Shown: piece after piece, positions 53,492 to 62,480 of the stretch | Layout: every line of letters starts with the position of its first letter | Position numbering within the stretch: position 1 is the stretch's first letter | From: HXMU1420-13 sp034669965 | Lineage (GTDB): Bacteria > Bacteroidota > Rhodothermia > Balneolales > Balneolaceae | Direction: 5' to 3' | DNA length: 64,000 bases | Assembly (NCBI GenBank): GCA_034669965.1 | Contig: JAXMOK010000010.1 | Span: forward strand, 1-64,000 | Program-made: the position numbers and the translations under genes | Notes under the pieces: model-generated | What the model saw: the letters and a program-made list of their open reading frames with translations, nothing else | The model's database searches: none | What the model was told of the DNA's origin: nothing

Positions 53492-55390
53492 CTAATTTGT
53501 AAGTGTTTGTAATTGTTGAATCCAGGCTACATTGCCCGGAAAACGTGGATTTATTTGTTGCACTTGTAATGCAATTTCCAGCGCTTTATTAAATTGTTTA
53601 TCGATGCCATACGCCCCCGATAGATTGTATAACATTTGAGGATCATTCGGATTTAAACGACGTGATTCCTCCAGAAATCGGATTCCATCGATGGCATTGC
53701 CTTTTTGCACTTCGATAGCCCCCAGCATTTTGGTGATAAAGGCATCCCTTGGATTAATTTCATATGCTTTTCTAAGCAAGGGTTCAGCCGAGTCGAAATC
53801 ATTCATATCCAGATAAATTCGTGATGCAAAAATGTAGGGAGATTCATTCCATGGCTGATTTCGAATCAAACCCAAATACTCTTGAATAGCTTTCGTATTC
53901 TGCCCGGTTCGTGTATAAATATCTGCCAAATGAACCTTCGCTTTATCCCAACTCAAATTAAAGTGAACAGTTCTGAAAGCAAGACTATCAACAAGAGAAA
54001 TCGGGTCATAATCAATTTGGTATGGCGTTGGCTTTTCACCCATCACAAAGGGAAATCCTTGCTTTAAAGTCTCTACTCGGTGATGTGCAACCCGATGATC
54101 GTAATCTGAAAACTGCATGTCATCGAAGTAATCATTCAGGCGTTGGGGGAGATCACTTTGCGGAATTTCAAGATAATCGAGCAAAGAGGACGCGAAGGCT
54201 TTTCCGATGATAAAATAGCCACGCTGATTTGGGTGAAGATGCTCGAGCATTAAGTCGAACCCAATGATTCCATCATAAGTGAAGCGAGTTAGTTCTTCCT
54301 CGCATGGAACGTAATAAACAAAATCGTTGGCTTCGGTAGTTTGGCGAATTATTTCATTGATTTGCGATGGAGCGCGGAACTTCAAACCATCCAAATCTTT
54401 TGCTGAGGTAAAAAGCTCGTGGGCAGTTTCATATTCGCGATTATCGTACGCTTGATGAGCTGCATCGAAGGTAACTTGCGCCGATGGCCGCTCGCCAACC
54501 TGAATATCCACAAAGGGTGGATGATCTTTCAAATTACTGGCAACGCTGCCAATAAAAACCGGAATTCCTGCTTTTTGATATTTTGAAACGATGGCATCCA
54601 GATTACTTTGAAACTGAATCATAGCGAGTTCATATTTTGGGCTGCCCAACTCAATAGATCTTGAATCTACAATGCGCTCCATTAGGGTGGCCGATGCATC
54701 GTACTCCGAATCCCCAAAAGTTTCAGCGAACCACTTTCCGGTGTCCACGATCATAGTTCGAAGCAACATAAAGGTTTTTAATCGCTGCATTTTTAAGTAA
54801 AAGCGGACAAAGCCGGGAAAGCCACCCAGATTTTCGTTCGAGCCTACCCCTAGCGCTCCATAAAACTCGTTATGTCCGGCGTAAATAAGTACGGCATCTG
54901 GTTCTTGCTCGATAATCTCATCCACCTGATCAAACAATGTATATGTGCTGATGGCGGAAACTCCCACGTTCACAACTTCCACCGTTCTATTGGGTAGAGC
55001 ATCCTGCAAAACGTCGTTTACAACCCGCGAATAAGTGCCGTTAAACCCATAGGGATATCCTGCAGCCGAAGATCCTCCCATCGCAAAAACACGGAAACCA
55101 TCTTCCGGTTTATCAACGAGAAACATGTCGGTGGAAGGGCTGGGCGTAGTATTTGTATAGAAAAAATAACGGGAAGCAAAGTTTGGGTTGGGATACAAAA
55201 ACTCGACATTCGGAACTTCAGGGTCGATAAAAAGATCGTTATTTCCTTTGTAGTCGGCGACGCGTAGTGAAACCTCCACAATCAAAAAGAAAAGAACCGG
55301 AATAGAAAAAGTAATCAGGTAAAAAAGGGTCTTCTTCCGTGAAGATAAACCGCGGTTAGATGATTCAGCGTTTGTAGTTTTTGATGCCAT
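53492..55390 (-). CDS. Membrane-anchored SGNH-hydrolase-like protein with TPR repeats
   Basis: A 632-residue protein: one N-terminal membrane helix (FYLITFSIPVLFFLIVEVSL), an SGNH/GDSL-like domain and a C-terminal TPR region. The SGNH blocks are FAMGGSSAAGYPYG (Ser block), YAGHNEFYG (Asn block) and EHLHPNQRGYF (Asp/His block replaced by HPN). The TPR part (about 480-632) includes AKVHLADIYTRTG and DAFITKMLGAIEVQKGN. An esterase acting in the periplasm, for instance on cell-surface glycans, is likely; the substrate is unknown. It lies 6 bases from glmM and 4 from the cobalamin adenosyltransferase. Confidence 0.8.
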   Translation of the reverse strand: MASKTTNAESSNRGLSSRKKTLFYLITFSIPVLFFLIVEVSLRVADYKGNNDLFIDPEVPNVEFLYPNPNFASRYFFYTNTTPSPSTDMFLVDKPEDGFRVFAMGGSSAAGYPYGFNGTYSRVVNDVLQDALPNRTVEVVNVGVSAISTYTLFDQVDEIIEQEPDAVLIYAGHNEFYGALGVGSNENLGGFPGFVRFYLKMQRLKTFMLLRTMIVDTGKWFAETFGDSEYDASATLMERIVDSRSIELGSPKYELAMIQFQSNLDAIVSKYQKAGIPVFIGSVASNLKDHPPFVDIQVGERPSAQVTFDAAHQAYDNREYETAHELFTSAKDLDGLKFRAPSQINEIIRQTTEANDFVYYVPCEEELTRFTYDGIIGFDLMLEHLHPNQRGYFIIGKAFASSLLDYLEIPQSDLPQRLNDYFDDMQFSDYDHRVAHHRVETLKQGFPFVMGEKPTPYQIDYDPISLVDSLAFRTVHFNLSWDKAKVHLADIYTRTGQNTKAIQEYLGLIRNQPWNESPYIFASRIYLDMNDFDSAEPLLRKAYEINPRDAFITKMLGAIEVQKGNAIDGIRFLEESRRLNPNDPQMLYNLSGAYGIDKQFNKALEIALQVQQINPRFPGNVAWIQQLQTLTN

Positions 55391-55393
55391 AAA

Positions 55394-55936
55394 TTATTCA
55401 GCTATCCAAGGGATGTCTTCTTTACCCGACTTGAAGTTTTCGAATCGACCTAACATAAACAGGAAATCCGATAAACGGTTCAAATACTTGATAGTCCATT
55501 CACTAATGACGTCGTGTTCGGCACAAGCAACGGTGATGCGCTCAGCTCGTCGGCATACAGTTCGGGCCAAATGAAGGAATGAGGCTGCTTTCGTGCCGCC
55601 CGGTAGAATGAAATTCTTCAACGCCGGGAGTTGCTCGTCCATTTCGTCAATGAGCTCTTCCAAAAACGTGATTTCTTTTTCAGAAATGCGGTCGATGCGA
55701 ACTTCGCGACTTTGAGGAGTGGCTAAATCTGATCCCAATACAAACAACTGATGCTGCACAGTTTGCAGCCACTCATCAATTTGTGCATCCAAATCGTGCG
55801 AGCGAACCACTCCAATTACAGAATTAAGTTCGTCAACGGTTCCATAGGCATCAATTCGGTGCTCATGTTTAGCTACTTTTTGTCCGCCAAACAACGATGT
55901 TTGACCTTGATCGCCTTTTTTTGTGTATATCTTCAT
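55394..55936 (-). CDS. Cob(I)yrinic acid a,c-diamide adenosyltransferase (PduO type)
   Basis: A 180-residue ATP:corrinoid adenosyltransferase. The N-terminus KIYTKKGDQGQTSLFGG binds ATP, then RIDAYGTVDELNSVIG, and the C-terminal helix CRRAERITVACAE...KYLNRLSDFLF is typical. It makes adenosylcobalamin. First gene of the run down to msrB; a promoter lies just upstream. Confidence 0.92.
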   Translation of the reverse strand: MKIYTKKGDQGQTSLFGGQKVAKHEHRIDAYGTVDELNSVIGVVRSHDLDAQIDEWLQTVQHQLFVLGSDLATPQSREVRIDRISEKEITFLEELIDEMDEQLPALKNFILPGGTKAASFLHLARTVCRRAERITVACAEHDVISEWTIKYLNRLSDFLFMLGRFENFKSGKEDIPWIAE

Positions 55937-55975
55937 GAATTGTTTTGCTTCAGATTGCCTTTGGTTAGGCAGGGG

Positions 55976-56005
55976 TAAAGATAATTAATGTTGAAGCGTT
56001 CCAAA
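55976..56005 (-). promoter_or_regulatory. Promoter of the cobalamin adenosyltransferase gene
   Basis: On the minus strand, TTTG (56002-56005) and TATCTTTA (55976-55983), 18 bases apart, match the Bacteroidetes promoter form (last base A instead of G). It lies in the 82-base gap between the radical SAM gene and this gene, about 40 bases before its ATG. Confidence 0.6.
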
Positions 56006-56018
56006 GAGGAAAATACGA

Positions 56019-56978
56019 TCAACCTGAACAACTTGCTCCGCCAAGCACACAAAATTGAGCACAATATGGATGATTCAAATACACTCGCTCAAACGATTCT
56101 TTCAATGTTGCGCCCATTTCGAAGGCTTCGTCGTACGCAATTAAGGTACAAGGCAGCACAACCGGATGATCGGATCCTTTGCGTTTTACCACCATTCGTT
56201 CAGTGGCGCACATTTGTTGTTGGGGATGAACGCCCAAAATATCCCAACAGGCAGTGGTGATTTCCGGTACGTCTTTGGAAGTCGACATTTCGGGGAAAAT
56301 CACAATATTATTGCCATCAACCACCCTAAGGTTGATTTCAAATTGGCTGAGAATGCTTTGATATCCAAGCAGCGCATCTGACCTTGATTCGTTAGCTAAA
56401 GATCTGCCCGCGATGCTCACATCAAAACCCCAATCACTTAATTTTTTGATGGTGTTTAAAGTTCGATCGAAGGTTTTTGGCCCCCGTTCTTTTTCATGAA
56501 TATCAGCGGAGTAATGATCCAGCGAAACGCGAAGGTGCAGTTTGTTGGGATGGGCGCTATTCAATCGCTTCAGCGCATCAAAATGCTTGTCGATGGCACG
56601 ATAGGCATTGGTTAGCACTAACACTTCGAAGCCGCGAGTTAAGCATTCTTCCAAAATGGCGAGCATATCTTTATTTAAAAAAGGCTCGCCACCGGTAAAT
56701 GAAATGGTAGAAGTTCCAAGCTTTAAATCTGTAATTTCATCGAGATAAGTAACCACTTCTGATTTGCTGATAAACAACAATTCATCGTTAGTTGGGGATG
56801 ACTCGATGTAGCAATTTTGGCATTGAAGGTTGCAGCGAGTGCCGGTGTTAATCCATAAGGTCTCGAGTTTTACTAAATCAACGTACGCGCGTTCTTCTCC
56901 TTTTCCAGTGATTTTATCATCAACGAACTTACCTCTGGATGCAAAGTTTTCAGCAATTTCTTTCTCTTTCAACAGCAT
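56019..56978 (-). CDS. Radical SAM protein paired with ArsM
   Basis: A 319-residue radical SAM enzyme. The 4Fe-4S motif is CNLQCQNC (Cys49, Cys53, Cys56); SAM-binding features are SFTGGEPFL and the later strands ... VLVLTNAY and LRVSLDHYS. A Cys-rich C-terminus (ACWDILG, QMCATER, VLPCTLIA, YCAQFCVLGGASC) resembles a SPASM-type auxiliary cluster domain. The start overlaps the arsM stop by 10 bases, so it is made from the same message. It lacks the CHVDAGP-like motif of arsenosugar ArsS, so it is not that enzyme on motif grounds. Substrate unknown; an arsenic-containing metabolite is a reasonable guess. Confidence 0.8.
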   Translation of the reverse strand: MLLKEKEIAENFASRGKFVDDKITGKGEERAYVDLVKLETLWINTGTRCNLQCQNCYIESSPTNDELLFISKSEVVTYLDEITDLKLGTSTISFTGGEPFLNKDMLAILEECLTRGFEVLVLTNAYRAIDKHFDALKRLNSAHPNKLHLRVSLDHYSADIHEKERGPKTFDRTLNTIKKLSDWGFDVSIAGRSLANESRSDALLGYQSILSQFEINLRVVDGNNIVIFPEMSTSKDVPEITTACWDILGVHPQQQMCATERMVVKRKGSDHPVVLPCTLIAYDEAFEMGATLKESFERVYLNHPYCAQFCVLGGASCSG

Positions 56979-58024
56979 GAGGTAACTCCTTCAGCTTTTG
57001 ATTCTTCGGTCGAGAACGGAGCAGCACCACCACAACCTTCAAAGATTCCGTAATGGGTTGAGAAATCGCCCCAAAAATCGAAATGCTCTTTAAAACGAGT
57101 GTCGTGCAACATCATATAAGTGTTACCGCACACCGTGTAAATTCGACCACTTTCAAATTTGTGATGATCGTCGAGTACAAATTTCTCTTTTTCATGTGCA
57201 ATGGTGCCTTTATAGCGCACTGCTTGCCCATAATCTTCGCAATCACTTTCCAGCTTAGGTAGCTTCATCAAGCGATAGGAAACCGAATAAAAATTGATGT
57301 TCCCAACTACCTTAGCAATGCGTTCGTCTTCGATTGCAATTTTATTAGAACTCACTGCTCTTGGGTCGGTAAAACCTACTTCTTTGGCAATGTATAGGAA
57401 GTCATTCCAATACAATGCTCCGCCAAGACATTCTCCATAAACCTCAGGGTCGGCTGCTACTTCTTTTGGAACTCGGCGATCAGCATATACATCGCTGAAA
57501 TACATTTCGCCACCTTCTTTCAATAGATCAAAAGCGCCTTGCAGCACGGCCTTTTTATCGGATGCGAGGTTCACCACACAATTCGAGACAATTAAATCTA
57601 AGGAGGATTTCTTGAGATCTAACTCGGTAAGTTTTTCGATGTGACCTTTTAAAAATTCTACATTCGAAAAGCCAAACTTTTCAGCATGATAAGCTTTATG
57701 GGTATTGGCTACGTCGAGTTGTTCATCGGTCATATCCACACCAATCACCGAGCCAGTTTCGCCAACTAGTTTGCTAAGCACAAAACAATCTCGCCCGGAA
57801 CCTGATCCTAAATCGAGAACATGCAAGCCCTCAAGGTGTGTTGGAATGGTTAAACCACAACCATAATACTTAGCCATGGTTTCATCGTGCAGTTCAGAAA
57901 GAATTTGTTTGATGTGAGCCGGATATTCAATGTTTGTACAGCAAGCAGAAGTTTTCAGGTCGTCGGTAGTGGTAATAGTTTGTCCGTAATAAGTAGCAAC
58001 CTGATCGTGAAGATTGTTTTTCAT
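56969..58024 (-). CDS. arsM: Arsenite methyltransferase ArsM
   Basis: Methylates As(III) with SAM. The 351-residue protein has the SAM motif LDLGSGSGRDC and the arsenic-binding cysteines: Cys28/Cys29 (SACCTN), Cys56 (YYGCGL), Cys149 (SNCVVNL) and Cys199 (YGECLGGALYW). A C-terminal extension of about 100 residues ends in CGGAAPF and a terminal CC that may help bind arsenic. Upstream of, and overlapping, a radical SAM gene. No ArsR-type regulator or arsenite pump is nearby, so the pair may serve biosynthesis rather than simple detoxification. Confidence 0.9.
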   Translation of the reverse strand: MKNNLHDQVATYYGQTITTTDDLKTSACCTNIEYPAHIKQILSELHDETMAKYYGCGLTIPTHLEGLHVLDLGSGSGRDCFVLSKLVGETGSVIGVDMTDEQLDVANTHKAYHAEKFGFSNVEFLKGHIEKLTELDLKKSSLDLIVSNCVVNLASDKKAVLQGAFDLLKEGGEMYFSDVYADRRVPKEVAADPEVYGECLGGALYWNDFLYIAKEVGFTDPRAVSSNKIAIEDERIAKVVGNINFYSVSYRLMKLPKLESDCEDYGQAVRYKGTIAHEKEKFVLDDHHKFESGRIYTVCGNTYMMLHDTRFKEHFDFWGDFSTHYGIFEGCGGAAPFSTEESKAEGVTSCC

Positions 58025-58079
58025 AAATAGTAGTAAAGCGCCCTGTTTATTTTCTGATGAGGATAGTGATTACGATGGT

Positions 58080-58694
58080 TCAAGTCATCACAAAAGTGTG
58101 ATCTAATTGCTCAAATGATATTCCTTGATACTCAATCGCCTCAAATGATTGTACGCAGCCTTCTTCTTTTTGGATGGACCCTTGTACAATTTTCATTACA
58201 CGTTCGGTGAAATGTTGGTCGATTTCAGTTAATTGAAACTTGTGGATGATTTGTTGAATCTGAGATTCCTGGGGATAATCGTAGGATATCCTTAATTGAA
58301 AAACCTGTTCTAGGGTTCCGATATCAGCGAGTTCTACGCATTCTTTTGTGGATGAGCTGTAAGCTTCGATCAATCCCGCTTTTCCTAATTTTGACCCTCC
58401 GTAATAACGAACTACTACGGCACCGGTATTAACCAACTTGAACGACTTTAATGTATTCAAAATGGGTAAGCCTGCAGATCCGGATGGCTCACCATCGTCG
58501 GAGGAAAACTCCGAAATCTGCTCACTCAAAATTCGATATGCGCAACAATGGTGGGTTGCATCCGGGTAACGATTTTTAAGTTCATCGAGGGCAGAATCGA
58601 ACTCTTCGACCGAGTTGCAGGGAAACAAAAAACCGTAAAATTTTGAGCCCCTTTCTCTAATCGAAGATTCTGTACTTTTTTTAATCGAATTCAT
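58080..58694 (-). CDS. YigZ/IMPACT family protein (UPF0029)
   Basis: From ATG 58694 the product is about 204 residues; a longer TTG start at 58733 adds a hydrophobic stretch that I reject. It has the UPF0029 signature GEPSGSAGLPILNTL, HCCAYRI and VVRYYGGSKLGKAGLI, with a C-terminal DUF1949-like domain. The family regulates or acts in translation under stress, but its biochemical role is not settled. Confidence 0.85.
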   Translation of the reverse strand: MNSIKKSTESSIRERGSKFYGFLFPCNSVEEFDSALDELKNRYPDATHHCCAYRILSEQISEFSSDDGEPSGSAGLPILNTLKSFKLVNTGAVVVRYYGGSKLGKAGLIEAYSSSTKECVELADIGTLEQVFQLRISYDYPQESQIQQIIHKFQLTEIDQHFTERVMKIVQGSIQKEEGCVQSFEAIEYQGISFEQLDHTFVMT

Positions 58695-58829
58695 AAAAAA
58701 TGTAGGCGAAAAAAGGAGTGAAGATATTCCCAAAAGTTGTGATAAAACCGTACTTATTTAGTCTCATTCTATCTTGTAATTAGAGCATAAAAGAACGATT
58801 TTCAATCAAAATTTAATCGGAACGCAATT

Positions 58830-58849
58830 GTTTCAATTAGTATTGAAAC
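58830..58849 (+). promoter_or_regulatory. Palindrome upstream of the sdh operon
   Basis: GTTTCAAT-TAGT-ATTGAAAC is a perfect 8-base inverted repeat with a 4-base spacer, 48 bases before sdhC. It has the shape of an operator. The regulator is unknown; it could also be an mRNA leader hairpin. Confidence 0.45.
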
Positions 58850-58897
58850 ATAGTGAAAATTACCGATACGCACCTTAATAAAACATTTTAAACATCT

Positions 58898-59602
58898 ATG
58901 CCATCTTTTAAAAAAGCGATTAATTCGCAAGTTGGACGCAAATTTATGACCGGTATCACCGGCATCGGTTTGATGTTGTTTCTCATCGGGCATTTGGGCG
59001 GAAACCTTGCCATTTTCGGAAGTGCTGAAGCCTTCAACATTTATACAGATAAGTTGATGAGCCTCGGGCCGTTGCTTTATGTGATTGAAGCCGGTCTCGC
59101 TTTCTTTTTCTTGTATCATACCGTTTTGGGGGTTTCCATTTGGATGAATAAAAGAAAAGCCCGCCCTGAAGGATATACGGAATACAAAACCCGGGGCGGT
59201 GCAAGTCATCAAAGTATTGCATCCAAAAGTATGATTTATACCGGAACTATCATTTTGATATTTCTGGTGCTTCACATCATTCACTTCAAATTTGGTGCAG
59301 ATTATTCAACGGTGTTAGAAGCTAGTGGCAAAGAAGTACGCGATTTACGTCGCCTAGTGATCGAAGAGTTCCAAAAAACCTGGATTGTGATAGGATATGT
59401 TGCAGTGCTTGGTTTAGCAATACTGCATTTATCGCATGGTTTCTGGAGTGCATTTACATCACTTGGAATGAAACATGGCGATGCTTCAAAAAAGATTCAA
59501 ACAATAGCCTATGCATTTGCCATCATCATTATGGCAGGCTTCATATTCATCCCATTATATATCTACTTCACTGGTGGTGAAGGGGCATTAATCGCATATT
59601 AG
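58898..59602 (+). CDS. sdhC: Succinate dehydrogenase cytochrome b subunit
   Basis: A 234-residue membrane anchor with five helices, the Bacteroidetes/epsilon-type single-anchor form of succinate dehydrogenase or fumarate reductase. The haem-ligand His candidates lie in LIGHLGGNL, YHTVLG, LHIIHF and LHLSHGFWSAF. Passes electrons between the Fe-S subunit and quinone, probably menaquinone here. First gene of sdhCAB, 10 bases from sdhA. Confidence 0.92.
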   Translation: MPSFKKAINSQVGRKFMTGITGIGLMLFLIGHLGGNLAIFGSAEAFNIYTDKLMSLGPLLYVIEAGLAFFFLYHTVLGVSIWMNKRKARPEGYTEYKTRGGASHQSIASKSMIYTGTIILIFLVLHIIHFKFGADYSTVLEASGKEVRDLRRLVIEEFQKTWIVIGYVAVLGLAILHLSHGFWSAFTSLGMKHGDASKKIQTIAYAFAIIIMAGFIFIPLYIYFTGGEGALIAY

Positions 59603-59612
59603 GAGTTAGAGA

Positions 59613-61535
59613 ATGAAATTAGATTCGAAAGTACCTGAAGGCCCACTGGAACAAAAGTGGTCGCAACATAAAAAAACGATGAAACTTGTGGCTCCAAACA
59701 ACCGCCGTAAGTACGAGGTGATTTTTGTTGGAACAGGATTAGCCGGTGGTGCCGGTGCAGCAAGTTTAGCCGAAATGGGCTATAAAGTGAAAGCATTCTG
59801 TATTCAAGATTCAGCTCGACGTGCACACTCTATTGCTGCTCAAGGTGGAATTAATGCTGCGAAAAACTATCCGAACGATGGCGACAGCATTTACCGATTA
59901 TTTTACGATACCATTAAAGGTGGTGATTACCGATCACGCGAAGCCAATGTGTATCGCCTTGCTGAAGTAGCAAATAATATCATTGATCAGGCGGTTGCAC
60001 AGGGTGTTCCTTTTGCTCGTGAGTATTCCGGACTATTAGCTAACCGATCATTTGGTGGAGCTCAGGTTTCCCGAACTTTTTATGCTCGTGGACAAACAGG
60101 TCAGCAGTTATTGATTGGCGCCTACCAAAGCATGATGCGTCAAGTTAATGAAGGTAATATCGATTATTACACTCGCCATGAGATGCTTGATGTAGTAATT
60201 ATTGATGGTGTTGCTCGTGGAATTATCACTCGCGACTTAGTTACCGGTGAAATTACACGTCATGAAGCCGATGCTGTAGTACTTGCAACAGGTGGATACG
60301 GAAATGTGTTTTATTTATCTACTAACGCAAAGAATAGTAACGTTACGGCCGCGTGGAGAGCCCACAAAAAAGGTGCAATGTTTGCTAATCCTTGTTTTGT
60401 GCAGGTTCACCCAACATGTATTCCTGTATCCGGCGATTATCAATCTAAGCTTACACTGATGAGTGAGAGTTTGCGTAACGATGGTCGAGTTTGGGTTCCA
60501 AGAAAGAAAGGCGACGATCGTCATCCAAACGATATACCGGATGCAGAACGCTATTACTATCTGGAAGAACGCTATCCAAGTTTCGGAAACCTTGTTCCTC
60601 GCGATGTAGCTTCAAGAAATGCCAAAATTGTTTGCGATGAAGGCTTAGGCGTTGGAGATACCGGCTTGGCGGTGTATCTAGATTTCCGTGATGCTATTAA
60701 ACGGGATGGCGAAGATAAAGTACGTGCTAAGTATGGAAACTTGTTCGATATGTATGAAAATATCGCAGGTGAAAACCCATACAAACAACCAATGAGAATA
60801 TTCCCGGCTGTGCATTACACGATGGGTGGCCTTTGGGTTGATTACAATCTAATGACGAACATCCCCGGGTTATTTGCCGCAGGTGAAGCAAACTTCTCCG
60901 ATCATGGTGCAAACCGATTAGGTGCAAGTGCGTTAATGCAAGGTCTATCTGACGGTTATTTCGTACTGCCGGCTACCATTGGTAACTACCTTGCTGATAT
61001 TAAACCGGGTATTCGATTTGGTACCGATCATGAAGCATTTGATGAAGCTGCCAAAAAAGCGCAAGATGACATCGACAAACTTCTAAGCATTAAAGGAAAG
61101 CGTACAATCATCGATTTCCACCGCTCGCTTGGTAAGATAGTTTGGGATAAAATCGGTATTCAGCGCTCAAAAGAAGGATTAGAGTCGGCTATTAAAGAAA
61201 TTCAGGCACTACGTGAAGAGTTTTGGAAAGACGTATATGTGCCGGGTGATAAGAACAATTACAACAAATACCTTGAATTTGCTTTCCGGGTTGCTGATTT
61301 CTTTGAATTGGCAGAGCTAATGGCGAAAGATGCCCTCGATCGTGAGGAATCTTGTGGTTGCCATCTGCGTGAAGAGTTTCAGACCGAAGATGGAGAAGCA
61401 TTACGTAACGACGATGATTTCTCGTATGTATCGGCATGGGAGTATAAAGGTGTGAACGGAAAGCTCGATGCTGAGCTGCATAAAGAACCACTTGAGTTCG
61501 AGTTTGTTGAATTGAAACAAAGATCGTATAAATAA
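59613..61535 (+). CDS. sdhA: Succinate dehydrogenase/fumarate reductase flavoprotein subunit
   Basis: The 640-residue flavoprotein oxidises succinate. Motifs: FAD dinucleotide motif VGTGLAGGAGAASLAEMG, the covalent-FAD histidine in RRAHSIAAQGGINAAKNY, the ATGGYGNVF motif, AGEANFSDHGANRLGASALMQ, and the active-site Arg/His region of HYTMGGLWVDY. The C-terminal helical domain is of usual length. Normal gene start with an AGGAG-like site upstream. Confidence 0.95.
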   Translation: MKLDSKVPEGPLEQKWSQHKKTMKLVAPNNRRKYEVIFVGTGLAGGAGAASLAEMGYKVKAFCIQDSARRAHSIAAQGGINAAKNYPNDGDSIYRLFYDTIKGGDYRSREANVYRLAEVANNIIDQAVAQGVPFAREYSGLLANRSFGGAQVSRTFYARGQTGQQLLIGAYQSMMRQVNEGNIDYYTRHEMLDVVIIDGVARGIITRDLVTGEITRHEADAVVLATGGYGNVFYLSTNAKNSNVTAAWRAHKKGAMFANPCFVQVHPTCIPVSGDYQSKLTLMSESLRNDGRVWVPRKKGDDRHPNDIPDAERYYYLEERYPSFGNLVPRDVASRNAKIVCDEGLGVGDTGLAVYLDFRDAIKRDGEDKVRAKYGNLFDMYENIAGENPYKQPMRIFPAVHYTMGGLWVDYNLMTNIPGLFAAGEANFSDHGANRLGASALMQGLSDGYFVLPATIGNYLADIKPGIRFGTDHEAFDEAAKKAQDDIDKLLSIKGKRTIIDFHRSLGKIVWDKIGIQRSKEGLESAIKEIQALREEFWKDVYVPGDKNNYNKYLEFAFRVADFFELAELMAKDALDREESCGCHLREEFQTEDGEALRNDDDFSYVSAWEYKGVNGKLDAELHKEPLEFEFVELKQRSYK

Positions 61536-61537
61536 AA

Positions 61538-61597
61538 GCCATAAAATCGCAAAAGCACGAGAAGATCTCTCATTAAGTGTTTCCGTGTTTTTGTGGC
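61538..61597. repeat. Imperfect palindromic element between sdhA and sdhB
   Basis: The 75-base gap between the two genes is mostly a palindrome: GCCATAAAATCGCAAAAGCACGAG on one side (as arms GCCAT-AAAA...GCACGAG) and the reverse complement form ending GTTTTTGTGGC on the other, centred near AAGATCT (61563-61569). The arms share the GCCA-AAAA-GCA pattern also seen at 48799-48830. It is probably a dispersed intergenic palindrome inserted inside an operon. Confidence 0.55.
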
Positions 61598-61610
61598 AAA
61601 TGAAAAAGTT

Positions 61611-62363
61611 ATGAGTAAAAATTTTACCGTACATCTGAAATACTGGAGACAAGACGGCCCAACGGCTAAAGGGTATTTCGAAGAACGAACACTAGATACT
61701 GTTAACGAACACATGTCTTTTCTGGAAATGTTGGACGTTCTGAACGAAGAACTTCAGCTTGAAGGGAAAGACCCGGTTGAATTTGATTATGATTGCCGCG
61801 AAGGGATTTGCGGATCCTGTAATCTTGTGATTAACGGACAGGCACATGGTCCTAAAAAAGGAACAGCTTGTTGCCAACTGCACATGCGGAATTATAAGCA
61901 TGGAGATAAAATCACCATCGAACCACCACGCGCAGCAGCATTTCCTGTAATCAAAGATTTGGTAGTAGACCGTTCTGCATTCGATCGTATTATCGAAGCC
62001 GGTGGCTATGTTTCCGTTAAAACGGGTTCAGCACAAGAAGCGAATGCTCGTCCGATTGAGAAAGAAACTTCAGATATCGCATTTGATTACGCAACGTGTA
62101 TCGGTTGCGGAGCTTGTGTAGCGGCGTGCCCGAACGCATCTGCTTCGTTATTTACAGGCGCGAAAATTGCTCATCTCGGTCTGTTACCTCAAGGTCAGGT
62201 TGAGCAGAACAACCGCGTGGTTTCCATGGTAGATCAGATGAGTGCCGAAGGTTTTGGCGATTGCTCAAACTACGGTGAATGTGAAGCTGTTTGCCCAAAA
62301 GAGATTTCAATTTCAGCAATTGCTGAAATGAGAAAAGGATATGTGAAGGCTATGTTTAGCTAA
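61611..62363 (+). CDS. sdhB: Succinate dehydrogenase iron-sulfur subunit
   Basis: A 250-residue Fe-S protein from ATG 61611 (an earlier GTG at 61593 lies in the palindromic element, so I reject it). The 2Fe-2S site is in CREGICGSCNLVING with a further Cys in KKGTACCQLHM. The 4Fe-4S and 3Fe-4S sites are in CIGCGACVAACPN and CSNYGECEAVCPKEI. Carries electrons from SdhA to SdhC. Followed by a strong terminator. Confidence 0.95.
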   Translation: MSKNFTVHLKYWRQDGPTAKGYFEERTLDTVNEHMSFLEMLDVLNEELQLEGKDPVEFDYDCREGICGSCNLVINGQAHGPKKGTACCQLHMRNYKHGDKITIEPPRAAAFPVIKDLVVDRSAFDRIIEAGGYVSVKTGSAQEANARPIEKETSDIAFDYATCIGCGACVAACPNASASLFTGAKIAHLGLLPQGQVEQNNRVVSMVDQMSAEGFGDCSNYGECEAVCPKEISISAIAEMRKGYVKAMFS

Positions 62364-62384
62364 CACACTAGTAACTAATTACTT

Positions 62385-62422
62385 AAAAAGCCGCTCTGAT
62401 TAAAATCGGAGTGGCTTTTTTA
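62385..62422 (+). terminator. Rho-independent terminator after sdhB
   Basis: AAAAAGCCGCTCTGAT pairs with ATCGGAGTGGCTTTTT, with two G-T pairs and a short TAAA loop, and is followed by a T-run. A strong bidirectional-looking terminator 21 bases after the sdhB stop. Confidence 0.88.
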
Positions 62423-62480
62423 TTTTATAGTGGTAACTAAGTGAGAAAACCATTATTTACAGTTAAACTTTTCGGGACGC

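Noticed and set aside
56019..56978. Radical SAM gene as ArsS (arsenosugar synthase)
   Set aside because: The cluster motif CNLQCQNC followed by YIESSP lacks the CHVDAGP-type continuation of ArsS.
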